From an uncultured bacterium (GTDB taxonomy: Bacteria > Planctomycetota > UBA8108 > UBA1146), in assembly GCA_937876125.1 (NCBI GenBank), contig CALEHF010000022.1:1-42099 (forward strand): DNA of 42,099 bases, read 5' to 3'. Each line of letters starts with the position of its first letter. Position 1 is the stretch's first letter. The notes under the pieces are model-generated. The model was not told where the DNA came from. It saw nothing but the letters and a program-made list of their open reading frames with translations, and searched no databases. Position numbers and translations under genes: made by a program. Of this stretch, positions 1 through 8,407 are shown one piece after another.

Positions 1-1
1 C

Positions 2-106
2 TCCGGACGCAGTGACTCCGGACGCAGTGACTCCGGACGCAGTGACACCGGACGGAGTGACACCGGACGGAGTGACACCGGACGGAGTGACTCCGGACGC
101 AATGCG
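2..106 (+). repeat. 15-bp tandem repeat (7 copies), coding
   Basis: Seven head-to-tail copies of a 15-bp unit related to TCCGGACGCAGTGAC, with C/G and T/A variants, fill the first ~105 bases; the array may continue upstream of the window. Because 15 is a multiple of 3, copy-number change leaves the reading frame intact and only adds or removes SGRSD/TGRSD pentapeptides. Confidence 0.9.
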
Positions 107-832
107 AGGGGACGCAGAGGCGCTGCGCCGAGCGAGCCCACTCCTGAGCAAAAAGAGCGCGACGCGGGATCTCGGGGGGATCGTCCTGCTCGAGGCCGCG
201 ATGAGTTCGCCCGGGGCGAGTACGCTCGCAGTGAAGACTCACCCGATGAATCGCGCCGGGAGAGTCGCGGGACCCCCCCTCCGAAAGAGCTCGATTCGAT
301 CGTGGGTGAGATTCGGCATCGCGAAACTCGCCCGCTCTCCGAGCGCGCCGGACACCGCACAGGGAAGAGGGCGAGCGAGAGCGATGAGTCGAGGGCCCCG
401 GAGCCTTCGATCGATCGCCCTCGCGCGACCGGTGGTTCAGGCGCGCTGGCTCCGGCTCCACTGGTTCCTGCTCCCGCGGCCCACACTTCCTCGGTGCCGT
501 CGGAGTCGCCCAAGAGCGTGTCTCCCGATTGGCCTACTGAGCGGGCCCCGGGGTCGGCTCCGAGGCCTGGCGCTCAAGATTGGCCGGGAGCCGCCGTTTC
601 TGCCTCGCCCCCCGTGAGTTCGGTTCGAACTCCGGAGGTCCCCGCTCCTCGCGCGGAGTCTCCGAAGTCAGAATCTCTGAAACCGGAACCTCGGAAAACG
701 GAGACACCTCGAGCGCCGACCCCCGCTCCAAGACCCCCGGCTCGCTCCCCCGGCAAAGTGCGCGACGATGCGGCGGACTCCCCTTCGGGATTTCTCGCGG
801 GGATCTTCGATCCGGATGACCCAGCTGCTTGA
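2..832 (+). CDS. Disordered Ser/Pro/Arg-rich protein, 5' end outside window
   Basis: Partial gene. The frame with codons starting at position 2 is open from the window edge to the TGA at 830-832 (276 codons), so the true start lies upstream. It begins with seven copies of a 15-bp unit encoding Ser-Gly-Arg-Ser/Thr-Asp. A charged stretch rich in Arg, Glu and Asp follows, then a long Pro/Ser/Ala-rich segment, and it ends in a short hydrophobic-acidic tail (GFLAGIFDPDDPAA). No fold or motif is recognised; the composition suggests an intrinsically disordered protein or the disordered tail of a larger one. An overlapping frame (3-617) is also open and reads the repeat as VTPDA. I prefer the first frame because it is open throughout and ends just before the next gene. 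The short downstream gap suggests co-transcription with the LpxH-like gene. Function unknown. Confidence 0.6.
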   Translation, partial: SGRSDSGRSDSGRSDTGRSDTGRSDTGRSDSGRNARGRRGAAPSEPTPEQKERDAGSRGDRPARGRDEFARGEYARSEDSPDESRRESRGTPPPKELDSIVGEIRHRETRPLSERAGHRTGKRASESDESRAPEPSIDRPRATGGSGALAPAPLVPAPAAHTSSVPSESPKSVSPDWPTERAPGSAPRPGAQDWPGAAVSASPPVSSVRTPEVPAPRAESPKSESLKPEPRKTETPRAPTPAPRPPARSPGKVRDDAADSPSGFLAGIFDPDDPAA

Positions 833-921
833 TCGGGACTGCTGGTGGAAGGGCACTCGCCCGCGGCGGGCCCGAGCTTCGGGCTCGGTCCCGAAGGTTT
901 GGACGATCGAAGGGGGATCCG

Positions 922-1776
922 GTGCTGGATCGTTCCGTCTCCGAATTGAAAGCTCCGATCAATGAACCGGCGGGCGGAGATCTGAGCGAGGCGACTCCCG
1001 CTGTTCTCAAGGTTCACCGGCCGGCGCTCTTCGCCGCAGATCTGCACCTCGACGGGAGTGAACCCGCCCGCGAGCGGCTCCAGCAACTCCTTCGCGTCGC
1101 ACATTCCGAGGGCGCCGATCTCTATCTCCTCGGCGATGTCTTCCATTACTGGTTTGGAAGAAAGCACCTCGCGCTGCCGATGTTCCGACGCGAGATTCAA
1201 TTGTTCCGCGCTATGAGCTCGCTCGGAGTCTCGATCACGATCGTTCCGGGGAACCGTGACTTTCTCCTCGATGAAGCCTTTACCCGCGAGACAGGAGTGA
1301 AGGTCAGTGGCGACTCGATGCTGATCGAATTGGGTGGCGAGCGCGTACACCTTTCCCACGGAGATCTCTTCGGCCTCGCCGATGTTCGGTACCAGCGCAT
1401 GCGCCGCGTCCTTCACAGCGCGCCGATCCGACGTCTCGCAGCCTCGCTTCCCGCGGTGGTCGTCAACGCCCTTGCCCGTCGTTTGCGACGGCACTCGGAG
1501 ACGGTCGTTCTGGAGAAGAGCCCAGAGACCCTGGCGCCCGATCGGGAATCGATCGCCGCCCTGTTCTCCGGGACCTCGATAGACGTGGTGGTCTGCGGTC
1601 ACTTCCATGAAGCGCGCGATGAAGCGTTTCCCCCCTCCGAGGGGGGAGGCCGCTTTCGAATTCTCGAGCCGTTCGAAGAGCACGGTTATGTGCTTTCGGC
1701 GAGCTCCGCGGGGTGGCGCGAGCGGCGCCTCGGGGGTGAAGCCGACCCGTACCCCACCCGAACCTCGGCGCCGTGA
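922..1776 (+). CDS. lpxH: LpxH-like UDP-2,3-diacylglucosamine diphosphatase
   Basis: Calcineurin-like metallophosphoesterase of about 284 residues. The metal-binding signature is complete and in order: ADLHLDG (D-x-H), GDVFHYWFG (GD), GNRDFL (GN-x-D), LSHGDLFG and GHFHEA (GH-x-H). The combination GNRDFL, HGDLFG and a following Y-Q-R-M-R segment matches LpxH, which cleaves UDP-2,3-diacylglucosamine to lipid X in lipid A synthesis at the inner face of the cytoplasmic membrane. The substrate is inferred from family resemblance; another YbbF-type phosphoesterase is possible. The start is the GTG at 922, preceded by AGGGGG; an in-frame TTG at 829 would add 31 residues and overlap the previous stop. 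The stop overlaps the miaA start (GTGA), so the two are translationally coupled. Confidence 0.8.
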   Translation: MLDRSVSELKAPINEPAGGDLSEATPAVLKVHRPALFAADLHLDGSEPARERLQQLLRVAHSEGADLYLLGDVFHYWFGRKHLALPMFRREIQLFRAMSSLGVSITIVPGNRDFLLDEAFTRETGVKVSGDSMLIELGGERVHLSHGDLFGLADVRYQRMRRVLHSAPIRRLAASLPAVVVNALARRLRRHSETVVLEKSPETLAPDRESIAALFSGTSIDVVVCGHFHEARDEAFPPSEGGGRFRILEPFEEHGYVLSASSAGWRERRLGGEADPYPTRTSAP

Positions 1777-2738
1777 GCGTCTCGCCCCTGACGATCGTCG
1801 TCACGGGACCGACGTGCGGCGGCAAGACAGGGCTCTCCACCGAGATTGCACGTCGATTCGGTTGGCCGATCCTTTCGCTCGATTCGATGAAGATCTACCG
1901 GGGCATGGATATCGGCGCAGCGAAGCCGAGCCCTCTGCTCCAGAGCGAGCTTCGCTTCGAACTGATCGACTTGCGCGATCCCCAAGAGAGCTTCTCCGCC
2001 TCCGACTATCTCGAGGAGTGGAAACGGGTGTCGGCGTCCATCGAGGGGCCGAGACTGGTTTCAGGGGGGACAGTCTTCTATCTCAACGCACTCAGAGAGG
2101 GGCTTTTCGAGGGGCCGGGTCCCGACCCCGACGTGCGCCAGAGGCTCGAGGAGGAAGCGACCCGCGTGGGGCCTGGAGCGCTCCACGAGCGCCTCCAGCG
2201 CGTGGACCCGATCGCTGGGGCAAGGATTCACCCCACGGACCAGCGGCGTACCCTGCGTGCTCTGGAGGTGTTCGAGCAGACCGGCGAGACGATGACTGTG
2301 TGGCAGGGACGCCGGTCGCCGGTCCTCGATCCTGCCCGCACCTGGCTGCTCGGAGTCTTTCGCCCCCGCGCTGAGCTTCATCGGCGCATCGAAGAGCGTG
2401 TCGTCAGAATGTTCGAAGCGGGGTGGGTGGACGAAGTGGTGGGGCTGATCGCGCGGAACGATCCCCCGTGGTCGCGGGCGGCCGCCCAATCGATCGGCTA
2501 CGAACGAATTCGTCAGGCTCTCAAAGAGGGCCGCGATCCAGAGGAGGAGATTCCCAATATCCAGGTACGCACGCGCGGTCTGGCCCGGAACCAGTTGACC
2601 TGGGTGAGGAAAATGCCGGTCGAGTGGTGGCGGGTCGAGGAGCGGGAGGAGTTGCTCGCCGCGCTCGCCTCCGCCGTCGCAGCGGATGCTCTGCCGTCGG
2701 AGGATCGAGAGCGAAGGGCGCGGAAGACCGAGGTCTGA
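1773..2738 (+). CDS. miaA: tRNA dimethylallyltransferase
   Basis: 321 residues, close to the usual MiaA length. It transfers a dimethylallyl group to N6 of A37 in tRNAs that read codons starting with U. Visible signatures: P-loop GPTCGGKT (residues ~11-18), the substrate-binding stretch DSMKIYRGMDIGAAKP shortly after, and the central HPTDQRRTLRALEV segment (HPNDxxRixRALEv in the family). Further on are QSIGYERIRQAL and a C-terminal Arg-rich helix followed by RNQLTWVRKM (family: RQxTWfr). GTG start, sharing GTGA with the lpxH stop. The dimethylallyl donor comes from the isoprenoid pathway whose dxr gene lies at the other end of this window. A hairpin follows about 65 bases downstream. Confidence 0.95.
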   Translation: MSVSPLTIVVTGPTCGGKTGLSTEIARRFGWPILSLDSMKIYRGMDIGAAKPSPLLQSELRFELIDLRDPQESFSASDYLEEWKRVSASIEGPRLVSGGTVFYLNALREGLFEGPGPDPDVRQRLEEEATRVGPGALHERLQRVDPIAGARIHPTDQRRTLRALEVFEQTGETMTVWQGRRSPVLDPARTWLLGVFRPRAELHRRIEERVVRMFEAGWVDEVVGLIARNDPPWSRAAAQSIGYERIRQALKEGRDPEEEIPNIQVRTRGLARNQLTWVRKMPVEWWRVEEREELLAALASAVAADALPSEDRERRARKTEV

Positions 2739-2801
2739 GCGCGTTTTCCGCCCTCCGGCTCCACTCGCTTGCTCCAGGCTGGATGGCTCCAGTCTGGATG
2801 T

Positions 2802-2857
2802 GAAAAAGCCCGCATGTTCCCGAGGATCTCTATCCCCAGGGCAGTGCGGGCTCTTTC
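2802..2857. terminator. Hairpin between miaA and the convergent small lipoprotein gene
   Basis: AAAGCCCGCA (2805-2814) pairs with TGCGGGCTCTTT (2845-2856): an 8-bp GC-rich core extended by A/T pairs around a ~30-nt loop, flanked by an A-run on the left and a broken T-run on the right. Its place between convergent genes suggests a bidirectional terminator. Confidence 0.6.
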
Positions 2858-2902
2858 AAGAGAGACTGTCGGACGGTTCACCGGGTGAGCCGCCGTCAGC
2901 TC

Positions 2903-3117
2903 CTAGTAGTCTTCGAGGGGGCGATCCTCGAGATCCCAAACCACCCGGTCGAAATCGACCCGGAATTCGTGGAAATCGCTGCCGATCTTCCGGAAGACGC
3001 GCTTCCAGTAGCCGGGGAACTCGCGGTGCTCTTCTCGCTCGCCGAGCAGCCGAAGGCGCCCAGGGTGAGTCCGCCGAGGCAGAGCGCGAGGACGAAGATT
3101 CGGGTGAACTTACGCAT
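2903..3117 (-). pseudogene. Small lipoprotein gene with apparent frameshift
   Basis: The ATG at 3117 is preceded by AGGAGG at good spacing and begins a clear lipoprotein signal peptide (MRKFTRIFVLALCLGGLTL, then GAFGC as lipobox). In the same frame the sequence turns into a low-complexity Ser/Thr/Ala string ending at 2896. In another frame of the same strand, from about position 3045 to the TAG at 2903-2905, lies a natural-looking sequence rich in aromatic and charged residues (GEREEHREFPGYWKRV at its start, DRVVWDLEDRPLEDY at its end) with strongly G/C-ending codons. The two halves probably form one ~70-residue lipoprotein interrupted by a one-base indel near 3040-3060, either a real mutation or an assembly error. 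Function unknown. Confidence 0.55.
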
Positions 3118-3672
3118 GCGAGCCTCCTGCTCGTGATGGTTGCAGGCGCTCGGAACGAGCCTCGCTGTGCGAGAGCTCCTGCCCGACCGCATCGATTCTC
3201 ACCGCACGCAGCTCTTCCCGATGGGGGGGAGCTGAGCCGGCGTCTGAAAGCAAACAATATGGACGGAGTACAGTCGCGAAAAGACGAAATGAACTTCTCG
3301 TCGATCGAAACGGGTCCCCGCTCCCAGGAACCGTCCCCGAGCTGTTGAGGGGCTTCCCTCCTATGGCTCCGAGACGTGAGACCTCCAAAGCCCCCAAGAC
3401 GGAGCAGGTAGCGTCTCTCCCGGGTACCCAATGCGGAGCCCGAAGACGCGGAAACTAGCCCGCACGCCTCCGAAAGTCAACGGCCCCAGGTGGATACCAA
3501 CCATCGATACCAACTGTGGTAACGACCGAGGGTTCTTTCCGTAGAACCGCGCCCCGCTGGGCGACTCTCGAGAGAGCACTCTTTGGCCCCACACGCATTC
3601 CACTGGCTCGGTGTCACCGCGTGGTCACCGGTAGTGCTCCGGTTCTTCCCCGCCGTCTGCGAGGAACCGAGA
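3118..3672. other. Gap between hslU and the small lipoprotein gene
   Basis: About 555 bases downstream of hslU and upstream of the small lipoprotein gene on the minus strand. Several short open frames overlap here, but none has a convincing start, a protein-like composition and codon bias together. No tRNA-like or strong terminator structure was seen. A promoter for the lipoprotein gene is expected here but I could not place one with confidence. Confidence 0.4.
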
Positions 3673-5013
3673 CTAGAGGATGAACGACCGCTCGTCCCTG
3701 CTCTCGACCAACTCCTTGAGGGCCACGTCAACCGCCGGGCCGTCGATCTTGAGCTTGTTCCCGATCTCCTTCAGGTCGTCGGGGGCGTGAAAGAGCGGGA
3801 GCTCGAGCAATCGTTCGAAAATCGTGTAGAGGCGCCGGGCGCCGATGTTCTCATGGCTCCGGTTCAACTCGTATGCGATGTCGGCGATCCGCCCCAGCCC
3901 TTCGGGAGTGAACTCGACCGCTACGCCGTCGGTCCCGAGCAGTGCTGAGTACTGACGGGGGAGCGCATTTTCCGGCTCGGTGAGAATTCGCAGGAAGTCG
4001 TCGCGCCCGATGGCATTCAGGGTCACACGGACCGGGAAGCGTCCCTGGAGCTCCGGGAGCAAGTCGCTCGGTTGTGCCCCTTGGAATGCCCCCGCCGCGA
4101 TGAACAAGATGTGATCGGTGCGCACCACGCCGTAGCGCGTGGTCACCGCGGAGCCCTCGACGATGGGGAGAAGATCACGTTGGACCCCTTCGCGACTGAC
4201 CCCCGCCTCGCGGCGTGACGTTGCCGTGGAGATCACCTTGTCGATCTCGTCGATGAAGATGATTCCGCTTTCCTCTGCGAGTCTGACCGCCTCGGCGTTC
4301 ACCTTGTCATCGTCGAGGAGTTTCTCCGCCTCCTCCTGACGAATCGCGGTCCGCGCTTCGGGGATCGTGAGGCGTCGCGGCTTCCCCGGGTCCTTCCCGA
4401 GCTTCTTGAAGAGGCCGGGGAGATCCATGCTGAATTGCTCGAGTCCGCTCGGCGAAAACAGATCGAAGCCGGGGCCTTGCCGATCGGCGATGTGCATTTC
4501 GACCGTGCGATCATCGAGCTCGCCCGTCCGCAGCTTGTGTCGGAAGGCCTCGCGGGTACGTTCCCGCCGCTGCCGATCATCGTCCTCGACCGACTCGGTG
4601 GGGGGGACCAGCTGGTCGAGAAGGCGCTCCTCCGCCGCTTCCTCCGCTTTTCGGCTCACCAGTTCGAGCTCGCGGCACCGCACTAGATTGAGGGAGACCT
4701 CGACCAGGTCGCGAACCATCGATTCGACGTCTCGGCCGTGGTAGCCGACCTCGGTGTACTTACTCGCTTCGACTTTCACGAACGGCGCGTCGATCAGTTG
4801 AGCGACCCGGCGGGCAATTTCGGTTTTGCCGACTCCGGTCGAGCCGATCAGGATGATGTTCTTCGGAATCACCTCCTTCCGGATCGCCTCGGGGAGTTGT
4901 TGGCGGCGCCAACGGTTGCGAATGGAGACTGCGACCGCGCGCTTCGCGTCGGTCTGCCCGACGATGTAGCGGTCCAGCGCCTCGACGACCTGGCGCGGAG
5001 TGAGGGAGTTCAT
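3673..5013 (-). CDS. hslU: HslU, ATPase subunit of the HslUV protease
   Basis: 446-residue AAA+ unfoldase that forms a hexameric ring on the HslV peptidase in the cytoplasm. It starts with the family N-terminus (LTPRQVVEALDRYIVGQTDA) and Walker A GSTGVGKT. The pore segment EVGYHGRDVE follows, then a moderately long I-domain, Walker B IIFIDEIDKV, sensor 1 region ILFIAAGAF and the sensor 2 motif GARRL. The C-terminus ERSFIL fits the hydrophobic tail that docks into HslV. The pore loop reads GYHG instead of the common GYVG; the key Tyr is kept. The ATG shares one base with the hslV stop (TGATG), so hslV and hslU are translationally coupled. No terminator is obvious downstream. Confidence 0.97.
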   Translation of the reverse strand: MNSLTPRQVVEALDRYIVGQTDAKRAVAVSIRNRWRRQQLPEAIRKEVIPKNIILIGSTGVGKTEIARRVAQLIDAPFVKVEASKYTEVGYHGRDVESMVRDLVEVSLNLVRCRELELVSRKAEEAAEERLLDQLVPPTESVEDDDRQRRERTREAFRHKLRTGELDDRTVEMHIADRQGPGFDLFSPSGLEQFSMDLPGLFKKLGKDPGKPRRLTIPEARTAIRQEEAEKLLDDDKVNAEAVRLAEESGIIFIDEIDKVISTATSRREAGVSREGVQRDLLPIVEGSAVTTRYGVVRTDHILFIAAGAFQGAQPSDLLPELQGRFPVRVTLNAIGRDDFLRILTEPENALPRQYSALLGTDGVAVEFTPEGLGRIADIAYELNRSHENIGARRLYTIFERLLELPLFHAPDDLKEIGNKLKIDGPAVDVALKELVESRDERSFIL

Positions 5014-5588
5014 CAGAGGACCTCGATATGGTGCTGCTGGTTGGTGTAGACGCAGATATCGCCCGCGATCTCGAGTGAGCGGCGGACAATTTCATCCGCG
5101 GGAAGATCGGTGGAGTTGTGGAGCGCGAGAGCTGCCGCACGAGCGTAGTTTCCCCCGGAGCCGATCGCAATCACGCCATCGGTGGGCTGGATCACTTCGC
5201 CCCCTCCCGACAAGAGGAGCGAGTGCTCCTCGTCGACGGCGATCAGCATCGATTCGAGGCGACGGAGCACTCGGTCGGTGCGCCAATCGCGGGAGAGTTC
5301 TCCCGCGGCGCGCACGAGATTCCCGCCGTGCGCGAGCAACTTCTCCTCGAATCGCTCGATGAGGGCGAGAGAGTCACCGACCGCTCCGGCGAAGCCAGCG
5401 AGCACTCGACCGTGTCCGATGCGGCGGATCTTGCTTGCGTCGTGCTTCACAACGCAATCACCGAGGGTGACCTGGCCGTCGCCGCCGATGGCGACGCGAC
5501 CGTTGCGGCGCACCGACAGGATCGTGGTCCCGTAGAAGGTCGGGTAAGAACTCCCCGCGCCATTGGAGTGGTGGGATCGCTCGTGCAT
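5013..5588 (-). CDS. hslV: HslV, peptidase subunit of the HslUV protease
   Basis: 191 residues; Ntn-hydrolase peptidase related to proteasome beta subunits. The family opening is [26 protein letters not shown]. The catalytic nucleophile should be the first Thr after FYG, so a propeptide of about 20 residues (beginning MHERSHH) must be removed autocatalytically. [12 protein letters not shown] and a [14 protein letters not shown] segment also match the family. I chose the ATG at 5588; the frame stays open upstream to 5840, but that sequence is not HslV-like. First gene of the hslVU pair. Confidence 0.95.
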   Translation of the reverse strand: MHERSHHSNGAGSSYPTFYGTTILSVRRNGRVAIGGDGQVTLGDCVVKHDASKIRRIGHGRVLAGFAGAVGDSLALIERFEEKLLAHGGNLVRAAGELSRDWRTDRVLRRLESMLIAVDEEHSLLLSGGGEVIQPTDGVIAIGSGGNYARAAALALHNSTDLPADEIVRRSLEIAGDICVYTNQQHHIEVL

Positions 5589-5846
5589 CAACGCGCTAGC
5601 CTTTCCGGGGGACGACCGGAACTCGCCGCCGAGAGCGCCCCATACGAGAGGCAACCAGGGGCGGGCGCAGTTCCGGAACGTTCGAGTCGCGGCGACCGGG
5701 TGGGTGGATGATCGTAACCGCAGGCCCCGATTCGAGGAACCGGCTTCGAGGATCCAGCATAAGGAGCTTTGCCTCGGGGAACGGGTCCCGCCTTGAACTG
5801 TGCCGCTTGAACTGGGCCAAGTTCCGAGGAGAGTGTCCACCCTGCT
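5589..5846. other. Divergent region between hslV and lysS
   Basis: Part of the ~330-base divergent region. The minus-strand hslV frame remains open here (to 5840) but is not protein-like for this family. A short direct repeat is visible near 5790-5815 (two TTGAACTG boxes about 15 bases apart). No clear hslV promoter could be assigned. The lysS promoter lies just to the right. Confidence 0.35.
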
Positions 5847-5875
5847 TTGACACGTCTCCGGGGCACCCGTAGACT
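5847..5875 (+). promoter_or_regulatory. Predicted sigma-70-type promoter of lysS
   Basis: TTGACA at 5847-5852, a 17-base spacer and TAGACT at 5870-5875. The -35 box is perfect and the -10 box matches 4 of 6. Transcription would start near 5882, leaving a leader of about 36 bases before the lysS GTG. Confidence 0.6.
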
Positions 5876-5917
5876 CCCCGCCATTCCAGGAGTTTGACCC
5901 GAACGAGGGAGAGTGCC

Positions 5918-7441
5918 GTGACCGAAGAGCGAATCCGCTCCGTGAAGATCGAGAAGATCGGGCGCATGCGCGAAGCTGGGATCGTTCCCTACCCGGAACG
6001 GCACGAGCGGACGCACACCCTCGCGGAGGTGGGGGCGCTCGAAGAAGGGCACAGTGGCATCAAGCTGTGCGGTCGCATCGTGAGCCGCCGCGAGTTCGGC
6101 AAGTTGACATTCTTCGACCTCCAAGACCTCGAGGGCCGCTTTCAATGCGCGCTCCAGCAGGACCGCGTCGGCAAGGACTCCTTCAAGCAGTTCCTGAAGC
6201 TCGTCGACATCGGTGATTTCGTGGGGATCGATGGCGAACTGTTCAAGACCCAGAAGGGGCAGCTCACCCTCCAGGGCGATGCCTGGACCTTCCTGGGCAA
6301 GGCGCTGCGCCCTCTCCCCGAGAAGTACCACGCCATCGCCGATCAAGAGACGTGTTACCGCCAGCGCTACCTCGATCTAATCATGGACCCCGAGTCGCGC
6401 CGTCGCTTCCACTTGCGCGGTCGCCTGGTGCGCCGATTGCGCGAACTCCTCGACGCCGAGGGATTCGAGGAGGTCGAGACGCCGGTTCTGATCACCAAGG
6501 CCTCGGGTGCGATGGCGACGCCGTTCGAGACTCATCACAAGGCTCTCGATATGCCGATGGTGATGCGGATTGCGCCGGAGACCTACCTCAAGCGCTGCAT
6601 CGTGGCCGGATTCGACAAGGTGTATGAGTTTGCGCGGGTCTTCCGCAACGAGGGGATCGATCCATCCCATCTCCAGGACTTCACCATGCTCGAGTTCTAC
6701 GCCGCCTACTGGAACTACGTCGACAACATGAACTTCACCGAGCGTCTGATTCGCGGCACGCTCCAAGATGTCCTCGGGACGATGCAGGTGGAGTTCGAGG
6801 ACGAGACGATCGACTTCGGTGCGGAGTGGCCGCGGAGGAGTCTCGGTGAGCTGATCATTGAACATGCCGGGATCGACATCCGCGAGCACACCGACGCCAA
6901 CGCTCTGCGCGCGGCGATCGCTGCTCGCGGACTCCAGCTCGACGGCATCGAAAAGCTCGGCCGCGGAAATCTGATCGATCAACTCTACAAGAAGGTCTGT
7001 CGGCCGAAGCTGCGCCAGCCGACCTTCATCACCTCGCACCCCATCGACTTGTCGCCGCTTGCACGACGAAATGATGAAGATCCTGACATCGCGGATCGTT
7101 TCCAATTGGTCGTGCGCGGCTGGGAGATCCTCAACGCATATTCCGAGTTGGTCGACCCTCTCGATCAGCGCGGGCGCCTCGAGGAGCAGGCTCAAGCGCG
7201 CGCGGATGGCGATGATGAGGCGCACCCGATGGACGAGGATTATCTTCTCGCCATGGAGTACGGCATGCCGCCGATCTCGGGGTGGGGTATGGGGATCGAT
7301 CGGTTCGCAGCCCTCGCGACCGGAGTCGAGAACCTCCGGGATGTGGTCCTGTTCCCGCTGATGAAGCCTGAGGTCACCGGGACTGTGGATGTGGCCGTCG
7401 GCGGGGCGGATCTCGCTGACAAGGGCGAAGCCGGGAGCTAA
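5918..7441 (+). CDS. lysS: Lysyl-tRNA synthetase, class II
   Basis: 507 residues, the normal length for bacterial LysRS. It charges tRNA-Lys with lysine in the cytoplasm. An N-terminal OB-fold anticodon-binding domain (residues ~50-150) is followed by the class II catalytic core. Motif 2 is in [20 protein letters not shown] and motif 3 in [12 protein letters not shown]; the C-terminal [11 protein letters not shown] is also typical. The GTG at 5918 has a GAGGGAGAG ribosome-binding site; an upstream in-frame TTG at 5894 is less likely because it has no such site. A strong promoter lies just upstream. It converges on thiL with only three bases between the stop codons. Confidence 0.97.
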   Translation: MTEERIRSVKIEKIGRMREAGIVPYPERHERTHTLAEVGALEEGHSGIKLCGRIVSRREFGKLTFFDLQDLEGRFQCALQQDRVGKDSFKQFLKLVDIGDFVGIDGELFKTQKGQLTLQGDAWTFLGKALRPLPEKYHAIADQETCYRQRYLDLIMDPESRRRFHLRGRLVRRLRELLDAEGFEEVETPVLITKASGAMATPFETHHKALDMPMVMRIAPETYLKRCIVAGFDKVYEFARVFRNEGIDPSHLQDFTMLEFYAAYWNYVDNMNFTERLIRGTLQDVLGTMQVEFEDETIDFGAEWPRRSLGELIIEHAGIDIREHTDANALRAAIAARGLQLDGIEKLGRGNLIDQLYKKVCRPKLRQPTFITSHPIDLSPLARRNDEDPDIADRFQLVVRGWEILNAYSELVDPLDQRGRLEEQAQARADGDDEAHPMDEDYLLAMEYGMPPISGWGMGIDRFAALATGVENLRDVVLFPLMKPEVTGTVDVAVGGADLADKGEAGS

Positions 7442-7444
7442 CTT

Positions 7445-8407
7445 CTACTCCCGCCGGAACGGATCCCAACCCGGCGCATCCACGTGGAACTCCTTGCCGT
7501 CGAGGCTCATCGCGAGGCCAGGAGCGCTGCGCGTCTCTCCGATCCAAAGGGGTGCGGGCAACGCGCACGCGGCGAACGCGCGTTCTATCGGCTCCCGCTC
7601 TCCGACGATGCACAGTCCGTAGTCCTCGCCGCCTCCGAGGGCAGTCTCGATCGAGAACCCCGCCTTTCTGGCCGCGAGTGCGAGGGAGTCGAGCGCGAGA
7701 TCGGCGCCGAGCCCACTCGCCTCGAGCAAGGTGGAGAGATCGCGGAGAAGACCGTCGGAAGTGTCGATCGCCGCGCGAACTCCCTGCTCTGCGAGCGCGC
7801 GCCCGAGGAGAGTGCAATCGGGGGGATAGGCCCAGGGACTCCGATCCGCTTTGCTGAGGGTCTCGCCGCTCGCGATACGCTCGCGGATCCAACCGGCACG
7901 ACCCGGCACGCCTGACACCGCAATCGTCTGTCCGGAGAGGGCGCGATCGCGGCGGAGCGCCCGTTCGGGGCGGACGCTGCCGATCGCAGTCGCTGTGAGG
8001 GCGAGTCCGCCCTGGTTCCGGACGATGTTCCCGCCGATCAACCGGCCGGCTCGCGGCATCGCATGATCGAGTCCGCTGAAGAAGTCCTCCCCGAGTCGCC
8101 CGGGGAGGGACGGAGTCTCGAAGGAGAGCAGAACCCCGAGCGGAGTCGCCCCCATCGCAGCGAGGTCACTGACCGTCACCGCGATCAGTCGCGCGGCCAA
8201 TTCGGCGTCGGTGAGCCAGTGATCGAGAAAGTGTGTTCCCTCGACCAACCCGTCGACGGTGAGAACGCTCACTTCCCCTTCTGGGATGGCCAGGAGCGCA
8301 GCATCGTCTCCCGGTCCGAGCCAGGTGCCATCGGCGCTCGGTGGTTCGGTCCGCGGCTGGATGAATCGTTCGATCCATTCCCTCTCCGACGCAATTGCCG
8401 CGCTCAT
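7445..8407 (-). CDS. thiL: Thiamine-monophosphate kinase
   Basis: 320 residues. ThiL phosphorylates thiamine monophosphate to the active cofactor thiamine diphosphate. Family signatures are present in order: GPGDDAALL near the N-terminus, VDGLVEGTHF, SDLAAMGATP, GGNIVR, DTSDGLLRDL and GGGEDYGL. The C-terminal GWDPF is a common ending of this family. Its ATG overlaps the stop of the upstream antiporter gene (ATGA), so it is the second gene of a two-gene operon. Its stop faces lysS across three bases, leaving no room for a separate terminator. Confidence 0.95.
   Translation of the reverse strand: MSAAIASEREWIERFIQPRTEPPSADGTWLGPGDDAALLAIPEGEVSVLTVDGLVEGTHFLDHWLTDAELAARLIAVTVSDLAAMGATPLGVLLSFETPSLPGRLGEDFFSGLDHAMPRAGRLIGGNIVRNQGGLALTATAIGSVRPERALRRDRALSGQTIAVSGVPGRAGWIRERIASGETLSKADRSPWAYPPDCTLLGRALAEQGVRAAIDTSDGLLRDLSTLLEASGLGADLALDSLALAARKAGFSIETALGGGEDYGLCIVGEREPIERAFAACALPAPLWIGETRSAPGLAMSLDGKEFHVDAPGWDPFRRE

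Noticed and set aside
12..617. Open frame reading the 15-bp repeats as VTPDA/VTPDG
   Set aside because: It stops inside the region where the alternative frame continues to 832 with a more coherent sequence and a better link to the next gene. It remains a possible alternative.
574..1683. 369-codon open frame on the minus strand
   Set aside because: Antisense to the LpxH-like gene; no motif, atypical composition. A shadow of high-GC coding bias.
2857..2890. Possible further copy of the palindrome arm (GACTGTCGGACGGTTCA)
   Set aside because: Only about 13 of 18 positions match and no extended arm follows; could be chance.
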